20,000 bases of DNA from Chromera velia (Eukaryota > Sar > Chromeraceae). The position numbers were made by a program, and so were the translations under genes. The stretch is taken from assembly GCA_018398765.1 (NCBI GenBank), contig JAHBMJ010005798.1, positions 1 through 20,000 on the forward strand. The letters run 5' to 3'. This document shows, piece by piece, positions 1 through 9,698 of this stretch. Numbering within the stretch: the stretch's first letter is position 1; each line of letters starts with the position of its first letter. The notes below the pieces were generated by a model. It was not told the DNA's origin. It made no database searches and saw only the letters and a list, made by a program, of their open reading frames with translations.

Positions 1-225
1 GGGGGTGGACCCTCTCGCAGGGGTACGAAACGATGCAATTTCGTACCCCTGGTAGAGGGGGGGGGTCCGACCTGCTCTGCAGGTTAAACGTTGCGTCCAA
101 AATATGTCTAGGAGTGTTTCCTAGACATATTTTGAACACAAACCTGCAGAGCAGGTCGGACCTCCCCCCTCCACCAGGGGTACGAAATTCCGTCGTTTCG
201 TACCCTTCCGAGAGGGTCCACCCCC
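1..225. repeat. Nested foldback (inverted-repeat) element
   Basis: The first 225 bases fold back on themselves. The outer 15 bases (1-15) are the exact reverse complement of 211-225, the arms pair with few mismatches and a short indel, and the centre is a 15-bp stem (99-113 with 119-133). Each arm holds its own smaller inverted repeat (left 20-49, right 177-205, built on GGGGTACGAAA / TTTCGTACCCC), so one strand could form three stems. No coding frame inside looks real. It resembles a foldback or MITE-type non-autonomous element. The left limit may lie outside the window, and no target-site duplication can be checked. Confidence 0.85.
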
Positions 226-1540
226 TCCTGTTGCTGGTGGAACGACACAAAACGAACTAACCTGATTGAGCGACCCAAACCAGTCCGGCAACCCTTCTAG
301 TTGTCAGACAACTCCTTTGCACCAAGGCAACCACTCCTACGAGCAACCAGAGGTGTCCAGCCAACACAGATACCGGAGGGGGACAAAACTCCGGAATCTG
401 TAACCCCTCCAAAAATGAGGTTCTGGAATAACAAGTTGAACACGATTTCGTCGTTGTCAAGCCTTCTAATACAATCTAATAGAACGTTTGACAACGAAAT
501 TTTGTGGATAGAGGCCCATTCTGTTGACTCAACTTTCTGAGTGGAGGAGAACTTTCTGAAGACCTGACTGAAAATAATTTTTCAGATCGGCATTTTGATG
601 GGTCAGCACGCAGCCGGAAAGTGCTTTTTGGCCTTGGTGGCCGGCCGGACCCTGGCCCACAACGCGTAGCTTGCCTTCTGGGGCCGTCACATGGTTGGCC
701 AATCTAAAATCGGCTCCCAAAATCGGCTTTCCGTCGAATGTTTCAAGTCGATCAGAGCAAGACCTAGTGCCGCCTCTCTCCCATCACATAGACTTGCTCT
801 CCAGCGATGAAAGTAGGCTTTATTAAAAGCCCAAAGGATTGGTTTCTTTGCTTTTTCTTGGGTTTATGACATTCACTCTACTGGTTGCCTTGAGAGGGCA
901 ATTTTGATCTTCCATTACGAAGGGCACGGCCCGTCTCCACGCAAAGGGGCCTACAAAGTTGCCCCAGTAAAGCTTCCATTGAATCCCTTCTGTGCGTGCG
1001 CTCTAACAAGCTCTAGATGATGAGCTGGAAAGGCTTTTTGGATGAGGGGGCCAGCTTTGGGTGGCCAGAAGGTGAGCCACTTTATGAATTTTTGCATATC
1101 TGTGCTGCAGGTCAGACTGAACCTTTCTCGGAGGACCGTTTATCGGTGCTTGGGTTTCGTGAGGAAGCATTACGGCTGGTAATCTCGAGTGATCTGAAGT
1201 TGTGGGAGTGAGGCGCAGCTCTTGTTTGCATAAGAATTTGGAGGTAGGGCTCCTGGGTGGACTAAGACCGAGACTAAGACCCAGTGGCCAGTGCCGGGCC
1301 TCATCCAGAAAAAACAAGAACGCTATGATGGCCGGTCGTGGGCAAAGCCCTCTGGCTAGAGGCCATAGATCGATCAGGCTTTCAGAAGCTAAGCATTTAC
1401 CTTTTATACGGTCATAGTGCTCAACATTTGTTTGGTTGAACTGCTTTCTGTGGGTGTTAAATCGGCAGATCTGTTTGCGGACATTCATTCTTACCTTTTA
1501 TGGGGGTTGCCCACTATGTGCTCCCTCCTTACATCAGTAT
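226..1540. other. No supported gene
   Basis: Mixed-composition sequence with several short open frames on both strands, the longest about 161 codons on the minus strand (1003-1488) and one of 64 codons on the plus strand (1017-1211). None shows a motif I recognise. Small imperfect inverted repeats occur: 299-311 around TTGTCAGACAA, 373-393 with CCGGAG/CTCCGG ends, and 446-462 against 488-500. It could be decayed transposon sequence, but I cannot assign it. Confidence 0.4.
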
Positions 1541-1857
1541 GCGGATTCGGCGTATTCCATTAGAAGTAAAAGTTAGCTTGTTTGTGCATTATGCTGCACA
1601 TTGTCACATATCTGTAGAGTCTGCAATCACTCCCCGATATATTAACATACTATAACTCTTTTACCTCACTCACGTCAAATAATTTCTAATATACACACCA
1701 CAAACCCATTAAACCTTATCTTTAAAAGTTGTTCATACTTTTATGCAGGTAAAAAACAATAAATAGAATCATTCTAAGTGCTTTAAAGACTTAGTTTTTT
1801 ATATAAAATTTAGTGTGATATATAGAAAATTAAAAGTCACTTTCTAGTACAAAAGTT
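1541..1857. other. AT-rich non-coding stretch
   Basis: Strongly AT-rich with many stop codons in all frames. It directly abuts the broken end of the retroelement at about 1858, so this is where recognisable reverse-transcriptase sequence stops. I see no gene in it. Confidence 0.5.
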
Positions 1858-4072
1858 TCAATTGTCAGTACAGTCAGTTGGTGCCGTCTTTTTTCTGGAT
1901 AAAAAGGATCGGGACAGCGTATAGAGACGCTGACGGATAGATGAATCCTTGTTGAAGATATGTATATCTATCTGCCTTCTTAATTTATCTAACTCTCCGA
2001 TCGACAAACGATAGGGCGGGCGGGCGGGAGGAGAATGACCTGGCTCAACCTCAATTTTGAAATCTAAATCAGGTCCCCTTGAGGGAGGCAACTCTTTCAA
2101 TCGATCGAAAAAGAGAGTCACATAATCAGCTACAATTTCTTTTACATCAAGGGCAACCTCAGCATCCGGTCAAAAGAAAAATTCACGCACATCTGATAAG
2201 TCAGAAGCCGACCGAGCAGGATGATCAGACAGAAGAGAAGATAGAAAATCAGAACCCAAAATTCCCTCATCATTCGTTCTCCCCTTTCCTTTTCCCTCAC
2301 TCACTTCAGTTATACAGACATCGCAGGCAGGCCGGCGTGCCGTCTCTAATCGCACGAGATAACAGACGGCACCTCTCTTGATCGCTCGCTGGGCCTGCAA
2401 ATACGACACAATGGGAGGGCAAGGTCTATTTTCTACATACGCACCCCCCCCGGAGATTCACTTCCTTGCCGTCAAAGAAGAAGCGAAGAGAACGAGACCA
2501 GTGGCTGATTTCAGGTTGATGGACGTCACTCCATTTCCGTTCAAGAATGATGTCGTAGCTATCCAGATCAGCAAGCAATACACCGACTGTCTTCTGATAC
2601 TCCTGAATTCGGAGGGGCACAGCAGGTGTATACTCACTGACCTCTCGTCTCCTCAGCTCCTTCACGGCGATCCGGCAGTTAAGAGGAGTACCAAACCTCT
2701 TGGTCTCCTTCGACCACGACGTCGTCATTTGGGCTAAACCTTCGGTGTCTGATCATTCTCACCTCGGCTATCCGTTTGGATCCAGCTGTACGCGCTGGTG
2801 ATCTATGCTTCCGAGGCTGAGGAGATTCACCGAATGATGGAGACTGTGCACGTCCCTCACCTCTCCTTCCAGGCGACATTGGTGACCCCGGACTGTCACC
2901 TCGCTGACCAGACCTGCCTCCCACTCCCAACGACTGGGCTTCCTGATTGGCGAAAGGATGCGGAGATGGGTAGGGGGTTGATGCTTGCCAGGGGTAACCC
3001 GGAGGCTGCCGGGGGGACTGGAAAGATCTGGTCAGACTGGTCTGGGACGTCCAGATGGTTCGCATGTGTGGGAGCAACTGGGGTCCGTTGCCGTACTGCC
3101 TGACCTGATGGTCCAGCTCTCCACACAGCAAACAACGATGTAGTCTCCGTCTGTTGTCCCACACTGCCTGCGGAATCGCGGGGTGACGTGGTGGCAACCC
3201 CGTAGGCCTCCAAAGAGCACCAAACCTACACAATTCCATTAGCGCCGGTCCTGTCGGGTTGATCGGCTCCAATGCTGTAGGCGTGGGCATGTTTCTCCAC
3301 CCCTACTGGCCCTTACGAGAGCTGACATCCTGCAGCCAGAGCTTATTGTCAAGGGCCTTCTCCATTACTTCTTCCAAAGTGATGGGTTCTACTCGGTCCG
3401 TCTCGTACCTGATGACAGGAGGCAATCGCTTGATGTAGTCATCAACCAAATCCAACTTGTTGGCTCCTGGGATCTTCAAAGCGAGTGTAGAGAAATCCTT
3501 GTTATAGTTAGTGACGGACCTTTTGCATATGAGGGTGAGAACTTTCCTCCTCGCCTTCCTCCGCTCATGCTTTTCCTTGTACCTCCCTCTGAGCACTTCA
3601 CGCAGTGCTGGTTAGTCCGCAAAACCCTGTCCATGCTTCACCCTCAAGTCAAACCAGTTCCTCAAGGGTGTAGACAAAAAAGTCTTGGCGATTCCCAGTT
3701 GACGATGATGAGGGACTTGAGCGTTGATGAAGTAGTCATCAGTGTCTGTGATAAACCTCTCCGTTTGGTCACGGCGTCCAGTAAACGTCTCCGGCTTCAC
3801 CAAAGTGATACGAGGCACCTGCTCACATTCTTCAACTTCAGGGCCCTGAGGTGCAGCAAGAGGAAGTGCACCTTCAGCTGGAAAGACAGGCTGTAGAGCA
3901 GCGATAGATTGAGCTGCGACCACACCTGAAAGAATCTGCTGGATCTGCTAGTTACTCTCCTGCAAAGCTGCAAAGCCTTGCTGCAGTGTCGTAAAGCCCT
4001 GCTGAAGGTTTTGCAGGGCATTTCCGACCTGCTCAGAAGTCAATGGAACGGGAACTGGTTCTATTGAGAAAA
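1858..4072 (-). pseudogene. Broken Ty3/gypsy-type retrotransposon gag-pol
   Basis: Read on the minus strand, fragments appear in the order expected of gag, protease and reverse transcriptase, but in shifting frames. The start (about 4072-3870) is a Gln-rich helix with repeats of LQQGF and an in-frame stop near 3950. It is followed by a Gag core (KPETFTG at about 3810, then helical sequence to about 3303). A zinc knuckle near 3150 (CLLCGELDHQVRQY) fits CX2CX4HX4C except that the last Cys is Tyr. At 2560-2440 a retropepsin tail reads YDIILERKWSDVHQPEI, and the catalytic Asp region is not visible. At 2409-2380 comes the usual linker to RT. At 2100-1870 is the RT N-terminus (ELPPSRGPDLDF, PPYRLS), then LFIQKKDGT in another frame before the sequence breaks off. 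RT active site, RNase H and integrase are absent. It is an old 3'-truncated copy and not functional. Confidence 0.85.
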
Positions 4073-4116
4073 CTCAATCTAAAGACACTGAGAGAATCAA
4101 AACCTGTTCGGAACTT

Positions 4117-4130
4117 GGCTCTGGTAACCA
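4117..4130 (-). other. Putative primer-binding site of the retroelement
   Basis: On the minus strand this reads TGGTTACCAGAGCC. It begins with the TGG that pairs with a tRNA CCA end, and it resembles the Met-tRNA type site TGGTATCAGAGC with a small change. It lies just upstream of gag, and two bases beyond it the sequence ends in ...AACA, as an LTR should (CA end). Position and form agree; the tRNA identity is inferred. Confidence 0.55.
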
Positions 4131-4132
4131 AT

Positions 4133-4650
4133 TGTTAGCTATATACAGGGCTCTCTAAACTCTAATAACTAAGATGGGCATTCGAGTTCAGTGGCTATAA
4201 GTGTCGTAGAAAGCCTGATTTAGGAGAGTTGTCCTGTTAATCCATCAGTCAGATGCTACCACATCAATCAAGCGTACATACAGGTAGACTGATCAATTCC
4301 GACGTCAGGCCACGTCAGAATTATACAGGCCGTCACTTATAGCGCCGCCACGCCGCCACGCCGCCACGCTTTGAGCCCGTCGCCTGCCCGCTGCTCGTGT
4401 CCGGCCTACATCCAGCCTTAGAATACAATTTATTAGACATTGAATTTATATGAATACCAAAAATTACTTGAACAATTATGTTAATTAATTAACTAGTTAT
4501 TGATTAATGGTTATAGTGGCAACTGTTAGCCTTGTTACGGGCGTAGTAGTTAGCAGTATTATATATCATTACTCCTAGCATTACTTTAGGTCAGAACGTT
4601 ATATAAAACTAGTAAAGAATAGCCTAGAGAATAGCTAGTAGCATTGTAAC
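4133..4650 (-). repeat. Probable 5' LTR of the retroelement (far end uncertain)
   Basis: Retroelement-proximal LTR sequence should start beside the primer-binding site. On the plus strand it begins TGTTAGCT at 4133. A matching TAACA end occurs at about 4646-4650, giving a guess of roughly 520 bp. No second LTR is present to confirm this because the element is truncated at 1858. The outer boundary is therefore a weak inference. Confidence 0.3.
4343..4369. repeat. Tandem 8-mer (CGCCGCCA)x3
   Basis: Three exact copies of CGCCGCCA followed by a partial fourth. It is a GC-rich island inside otherwise AT-leaning sequence of the putative LTR. Confidence 0.9.
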
Positions 4651-5059
4651 AATTTTTAGTTTGTGTCTAGGCTTGTATGATGAACTCAGTTGCAGCTGAG
4701 TCGCTTATTATAAGCTATTCATACAGTCATATAGTACCACTGAATATACCACTGATATTTGAATTATAAGTCAGACTGTTTATTTTATATAACTAAAATT
4801 AAATATTAAATTTATAGTCTAAGCTTTTATTAAGCTTTCACAATAAATCATATCAGCAACTAGGTCAGCAAACGATTGTGCATCAGAACATTATTGCTTA
4901 TAGATCACCCTAGAGATCACCATAAAAATCACTGCAATTAAGGTCACAACAATCAATTAAAGTGACTCGGAATCATTGCATGAAGTGGTCTGCCGACGAC
5001 CACGTTCCTAGGCACGTTCAGTGTTATCGTTCACTATGTGAACTTCGTGCTCAAAAGAA
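4400..5059. other. AT-rich stretch, no gene seen
   Basis: AT-rich sequence with short TTAATTAATTAA-like runs near 4480 and no open frame of note. It covers the outer part of the possible LTR and its flank. Confidence 0.5.
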
Positions 5060-5644
5060 ATGAAAAACCTAAGAAAAAAACGGCCCGGCCGTTATGTGCA
5101 GTGCACAATCGAACTATGGAGTGACCGGCACATATGGAGGCAAAGAACAAATTCTGATGAAAGTACAGCAAAAGTTGATGAGGGCCTAACTTCTACTGCA
5201 CATACATTGAATGACGAATGCAAACAATTAAGTGCGGGAGGAAAAGAGAAAGTACCTTGGATGGAAGCCCTCGGTAAAAGCCCCATCGGTACTTCATTCA
5301 GTTCATATCATGTCCCACCCCCGTATATCAGACCCTTCCCAGTGGCAAAGAATCCCCATAGTGTTGCATCCCAGTTGTATGCGTTCTTTCACCTCCCTTC
5401 TATGAAACAACACACCACAATCTCAGTCCATTCGATCGCATTAATTCAAATTCAATTTTCTGCTTTGTGGAAGATCGATCGGGCATTTCAAAGGATCAAG
5501 AACAAAGAGGACAAACAGCTCTGGTCTGCGTACGAATGCAAACCTGTCCCCCCCCGCTTCCCTCACGAACTGCTTATTTACCCCCCTCTTCCCCCAAATT
5601 TCGAAAGATTCCTTGATACCCTTCCCTTCCCTTCCCTCATATAA
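5060..5644 (+). CDS. Open frame of unknown status (194 aa)
   Basis: An ATG-initiated frame of 194 codons. The N-terminus is basic (MKNLRKKRPGR). The middle is unremarkable, and the C-terminus is rich in Pro, Phe and Leu, with aromatic-proline runs that follow CCC/TTT-rich DNA. I recognise no domain, signal peptide or membrane segment. No intron signals can be tied to it, and nothing shows it is expressed. It could equally be a chance open frame in a pyrimidine-rich region or an exon of a larger gene. Confidence 0.15.
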   Translation: MKNLRKKRPGRYVQCTIELWSDRHIWRQRTNSDESTAKVDEGLTSTAHTLNDECKQLSAGGKEKVPWMEALGKSPIGTSFSSYHVPPPYIRPFPVAKNPHSVASQLYAFFHLPSMKQHTTISVHSIALIQIQFSALWKIDRAFQRIKNKEDKQLWSAYECKPVPPRFPHELLIYPPLPPNFERFLDTLPFPSLI

Positions 5645-6138
5645 ATGTCAGATTTCCACTGAATGAATATGGAGACAGAAAGAGAGAAGGCATGCAGTCA
5701 CGAATGTTTTTTTCCTTCCTTTCCTTGCAAAAGGACTGAAACCCCGTGAAACCCCCACTTCTTTTTCTTTTCTTCACCATCCAGCGCCTGCCCCACCCAT
5801 CAGAAAGATAAGGAGTCAGCTGTCCCTCTGCAACTCTCCATCGTCTCTGGACCTTCGTTCCTTCCTTCCCCGGCCCTCTCTCCCGATGCGCTCATGCAAC
5901 GAAGCCAAGCCCTCACCACATTCCTTGATCAGGCTTTCCTTTCCCATCAAAGACCACAAGAAGCCAGAAAGAGTGACCACCTGCACTTACACACACGAGA
6001 CAAGAAGAAGGTCACTGTATGCACGGGTGCGTTGGAGGTGCATGAGTCAGGATGATCGATCGAAAGAACCTGTGATCGATGCTCTCAAATATGGGCAAGA
6101 AAGAGGGAGGAAAGATATGACAGACTGACTGACCATGT
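5645..6138. other. Gap between doubtful frame and minus-strand gene
   Basis: Contains pyrimidine-rich runs (TTCCTT repeats near 5710 and 5870) and no supported gene. Part of it should be the 3' untranslated region of the minus-strand gene ending at 6139. Confidence 0.4.
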
Positions 6139-7502
6139 TCAATATGCTGCTTCTGCTCGACGTGTAACACAGCAGGAGAGCACTTCACGCCACCCAGTGA
6201 CGAATCCTTCAGTCATTTGTGCCACAATGGAAACGGAACGCCGGGCCTCCTTCTTGGTGAAAGGCCGAGTCATTTCCTCGCTCTGGTCATTCTGCCGATA
6301 CTTTCGCCACTCAGGGGGACTCCAGTACAGGTACCGCCTGCCCAGCATATCCTCTTTCTCGATCTGAGAAGGCATTGGGTTTTCCGGGTCGCCTTCGAAT
6401 TCCAGAATCACCCACTCTTGTGGAAGTGGGCATGTGTTGTGGTCTTCTGCTGCTGGAGTGTTGGTGAATCCGGTGGAAGAATCAGACAGTTGCGAGGGTG
6501 GGTCTGCCCCTGCGTCCCATGAGAGTGTCAGAGACATGTGAGGAAGCGTATACGTGGCGTAACACTTCCCTTGTGGGTACTCGTTGTGCATGCAGTATTG
6601 GGCTGCAGAGCTTTCTAAGTTGCGTGCATCCTCAGGAAAGCCTCGCAACGCCACCGAAAAGAAGTCGTCATATCATCATCGACTCCTGAAGCCTCGCTGC
6701 TCGGGTCGCTGTGCACATTTTCTTCATACGGAGCATCAGTCGGTGTGAGGGGTGTCACCGGTCTTCTGAGGAACCTGAAAAACCTCCGATACTTCTCCTC
6801 TTGTACAGACGCTCTCTCAGTGCGACGAAGCCACCTCAGAGCAATCTCCATCAGTCTCCTCTCCTCTGCCGCTGCTGCTACCGCCCTCTCCTTTGACAGA
6901 GGAATTTTAAAATTTGTGAAACAATCCTCGGCCCTTTCCCGAGCACTCACGGTGACTCCCTGTCCAAACAACTTGGTGAAGAACATGGCCACCGACTCCC
7001 ACGTGGGCCTGGAGTCTCTCTGTTCTTTCTCCTTCCAATCTATAAATGCAGTCATAAGCTTGCAGACTGCCTTCCGAAACAGGTCAGTTCCTCCAGTAGA
7101 GACCAACTGCTCAAGCACCAACACGCGGCCAGACTTCAGCACCACATAGGCGGGTTCGCATCTTAACAGGCGGATGGGAGTAGTACGGAAAGGAGAATCA
7201 GGAAGTCTGCACTGAGCAGGCCAGCAATTCCCAATCTCCTGAATCTCTGCGAAGGGAATTTCGAAGAGGAGGCCGGCTCCGGCTTTCCTGACGTCCTTCA
7301 CCTTGCGGGTGCCCTGTGCAGGTGGGTAGAGCATCAGTTTCTCGGAAGTACACATAAAGGTCAGGCGTTGGAAGTAGCTGGAAAAATCATCGTGAGCCTC
7401 CAAGTCCTCGTAGTCGAGCCTGTGGGTCGTGATGCAGGCGTTACATCCCACCTTCAGGCCACTCCACTCCAAGCTGCAATTCAAGACTGTTTCGTCGGCC
7501 AT
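6139..7502 (-). CDS. Unrecognised protein with a possible PH/GRAM-like fold, two-frame gene
   Basis: The minus strand opens with ATG at 7502 in a good context (GCACAATGG) and reads 295 codons to a stop at 6615. A second frame, open from 6654, carries 171 codons to 6139. Both look coding and overlap by 40 bases, so they are probably one protein. A 47-base intron (6649-6603, GT...CTGCAG on the minus strand) would join them in frame to give 438 aa; a frameshift or base error is the other option. Residues about 40-155 alternate short strands (RLTFMCTSEKLMLY, LLFEIPFAEIQEI, YVVLKSGRVLVLEQL) and end in a helix (TDLFRKAVCKLM), as in PH/GRAM-like modules. A basic, helical middle (ERAVAAAAEERRLMEIALRW) follows. 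I see no signal peptide, membrane helix or catalytic motif. Function is unknown; the fold is an inference from pattern only. Confidence 0.6.
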
Positions 7503-7553
7503 TGTGCAGATCCGACTAAGAAAACGAGTATTGCAGAACCGTGTCTGTTGCGG

Positions 7554-7562
7554 CTATATATG
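7554..7562 (-). promoter_or_regulatory. Possible TATA box of the minus-strand gene
   Basis: The minus strand reads CATATATAG about 55 bases upstream of the ATG at 7502. Position is plausible for a core promoter, but AT-rich hexamers are common and use of TATA boxes in this organism is unknown. Confidence 0.2.
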
Positions 7563-7986
7563 TTGCAACGCGAATTCAGAGACTCTGACCGACTCCTCAA
7601 GTATTCCAAAAGCACAGAATTCTGCGATTCTCTCGCAACGAAGTTGCCAATCAATTACGAAAGGGCAAATTGAAATAATGGAGTGGTGCAGTCTGTAAGC
7701 TAGACTGCATGTACTATGACAAACTACGATAAACAACGTACGGTTGCATGCATATATCTTGAAAGAACTGAAGTGTTTTGAAGGTTCTGCCCTGCATCCC
7801 CTCTGTCTCTTTTCTCTCTCTTTTGATTGTCCAACCTGTTGTGAAGCCGCGATTGATCAGCTGTATCAGGGTGATCGAAGTCATGACTATTTTCATCGCT
7901 GGTAGTCGTAGGACGGAACAAATCGACAAACTAGGTTAGATCCGCCTCTCATATGTGGGGCAGTGTTTTTAGAGCAGCCTTGGTGA
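7563..7986. other. Intergenic, no gene seen
   Basis: Short open frames only, without motifs. It lies upstream of the minus-strand gene and probably includes its promoter region. Confidence 0.4.
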
Positions 7987-8009
7987 GCACCGCGGCGGCG
8001 CCGCGGTGC
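7987..8009. repeat. GC-rich palindrome (23 nt)
   Basis: GCACCGCGGCG pairs perfectly with CGCCGCGGTGC around a one-base centre. It is the first of three palindromes packed into about 150 bases. Confidence 0.9.
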
Positions 8010-8022
8010 CTGCCCAAGCTTT

Positions 8023-8042
8023 CCGCGGCGCTAGCGCCGCGG
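8023..8042. repeat. Perfect 20-bp GC-rich palindrome
   Basis: CCGCGGCGCTAGCGCCGCGG is its own reverse complement. It shares the CCGCGGCG core with the palindrome at 7987-8009. Confidence 0.9.
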
Positions 8043-8065
8043 TTCTAGCCTACTTCTGACCGTTT

Positions 8066-8134
8066 GCCACCCCGCGGCGACAACCGTGCCTCTCAGGATG
8101 CAAGTCTAGGCCTGGCAGTGGACTGCGGGGTGGC
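8066..8134. repeat. Inverted repeat with 10-bp arms
   Basis: GCCACCCCGC (8066-8075) pairs exactly with GCGGGGTGGC (8125-8134) across a 49-base loop. It belongs to the same GC-rich cluster. Confidence 0.75.
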
Positions 8135-8199
8135 CCGAAATATAAATCCTATCCTATTTTATATAAGCCGGTTAAGGCGTTTTAAGAATAAAATGACTA

Positions 8200-8550
8200 T
8201 TAAGTATTAGTATTCATAGAAGCATACAAATCATATAGATGAATGTTCCTTTGACAGGTTAAGCCCGCTGCTCTCAGTTCATCGCTTGACAAGAATCTGT
8301 ACAGCTCTCTGGGCTGAAAACTGTCAAAACAATACTTGGCGGACTTGATCTCGACGATCCATTTTTTTTTTTTGATGCCACCGCAGAGAGACAAAGGCGA
8401 CGGTCCTGCCGCTCTGCGACGGACCCGCCACGGAAACTTGCTCAACCAGCAGCGCGCCGCTTCGTGGCGTATCGTGGTCCTCCCCTTTTTCTCCAAGTTT
8501 TTTCTCCGTGGCACGCGGTGCCACTCCACGGCACCGCGGTGTTTATACAC
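8200..8550 (-). CDS. Short unexplained frame, possible nuclease-like fragment
   Basis: A minus-strand frame of 116 codons. The first part passes through palindromic DNA and is unlikely to be coding. The second part (from about 8365 down) reads WIVEIKSAKYCFDSF and FLSSDELRAAGL, which looks like normal protein. The VEIKS strand followed by an F.....L....L....G helix is reminiscent of the tail of PD-(D/E)XK nucleases, but the upstream acidic residue of that motif is not visible. A run of about 12 A on this strand sits just upstream of this part, so frames may shift there. It may be a fragment of a mobile element gene. Identity is not established. Confidence 0.2.
   Translation of the reverse strand: MYKHRGAVEWHRVPRRKNLEKKGRTTIRHEAARCWLSKFPWRVRRRAAGPSPLSLCGGIKKKKWIVEIKSAKYCFDSFQPRELYRFLSSDELRAAGLTCQRNIHLYDLYASMNTNT
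8508..8541. repeat. Second GC palindrome pair (GTGGCACGCGGTGCCAC and GGCACCGCGGTG)
   Basis: Two adjoining palindromic motifs share the GCACCGCGGTG core with the cluster at 7987. The two clusters lie about 500 bases apart, on either side of the 8200-8550 frame, so they may mark the ends of one element. Confidence 0.55.
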
Positions 8551-8559
8551 AAACGCCGC

Positions 8560-9540
8560 GGTATCTAGAAACGCTGATATAGGGATACGGCATACATGAA
8601 AAAACCCTCAATCATATATGTTTAGTGTCTCTCTGGTCCTTTGTCGGGCCAGCTAGTATATATCTTATCTAGGCATAAGTTCTGTCCGTCTATTACGGCC
8701 AATCTGAGTTAAGCCATGTGTAGCTAGAGCTGCTAGAGCGCAAGTACCAAAGGCTTTCTTCCGTCAGAGCTCTTTAGGAAAGTCTATCAGTTTAGTCATA
8801 TAGAGAGGGACAAACGTTCTTGTTAAGCTAGAAGCTTTAATGAATGATGCACCGTTAATCGATCTGAATGCAACCAAATCAGGCGCATGACGCATTGCGC
8901 AAAGCAAGCGGCCCTGGAAAGCGAAAGCATATCGTAGTATCCGGTGTTACCCGTCACAGCAGACCCGTACCGGCGTCTGGCCCGCAACTGGTCCCAATCT
9001 CCTCTATCCGCATTAATTCTTCACTATCAGTTGCAAGCGCAAGCCTCTCGGACTAGGCTGCCGCGCCTAGCTTATACTACTCCACGATGAACAAAAATTA
9101 ATACCTTTCATTCTCCATGCATGTGTTCGTGTGGTTAACTCTGCCTATATATAGATGAGCGTTGTGGTCTTCCTTTTCCCTTCCCCGACTTCTTCTTCAA
9201 TGGGTTCCTTAGCCAGTTGAAAAATTTTGTTTCTCCTCAAAAAAATTTTTTTAACTTGTTCTTTACATCCATAAATTCTTTTGTACGTTTAGTGGCTTTT
9301 GGCTCCTTTGTCATATTTCTTCAATCTGATGTTGTCAGGCTCTTCTCTCCGTTTGTGTTTTTTCTATCTCTTAAACATCAAAATGGTCTTTCTCTTTCTT
9401 TCAATTCTCTTGCCAGCGCCCCTGCTGGCTCCCCCCCTTCCTTTATTCTTTCTTCTCTGCAAGGCCCACGTAGGCCGAAAACTCCCTCCTAAGCAGCATC
9501 TCCATGACCTGTGTACCGCGTGCACCGCGGCTTGCCTGAC
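8560..9540. other. Intergenic stretch upstream of the SET gene
   Basis: No supported gene. It contains a TATATATAG at about 9147-9155, poly-T and pyrimidine-rich runs from 9170 to 9470, and several short frames with low-complexity Phe/Leu/Ser products that simply follow the pyrimidine bias. Confidence 0.4.
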
Positions 9541-9581
9541 CAGATGCCAAGATTTTTTTTTTTTAGTCAGATGCCAAGATT
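9541..9581. repeat. Short direct repeat around a poly-T tract
   Basis: CAGATGCCAAGATT occurs at 9541-9554 and again at 9568-9581, separated by a T-run. This could be replication slippage or the target-site footprint of a small excised insert. Confidence 0.8.
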
Positions 9582-9615
9582 GTAGCTGCATGCATGTTTT
9601 GTCGTCGGATCGACT

Positions 9616-9698
9616 CATGGGCCCCGGCCCCGCGGCATTATTTCGGGCCGGGGCCATGCATGCACTCAATACCACGAGAACTCACAGGGCCCCGGCCG
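9616..9698. promoter_or_regulatory. Three GGCCCCGGCC-type motifs upstream of the SET gene
   Basis: GGGCCCCGGCC occurs near 9619 and again near 9687. Between them is the inverse, GGCCGGGGCC (9646-9655), which forms a near-perfect hairpin with the first. All three lie 150-240 bases before the first ATG of the SET gene, so a regulatory role is possible. A plain GC-rich hairpin is the alternative. Confidence 0.35.

Noticed and set aside
1003-1488. 161-codon minus-strand frame
   Set aside because: No motif, low-complexity Pro/Ser/Leu content, and competing frames on the other strand; not enough to call a gene.
6217-7149. Plus-strand frames opposite the minus-strand gene
   Set aside because: Shorter than the minus-strand frame, without motifs, and the minus frame has a good start context.
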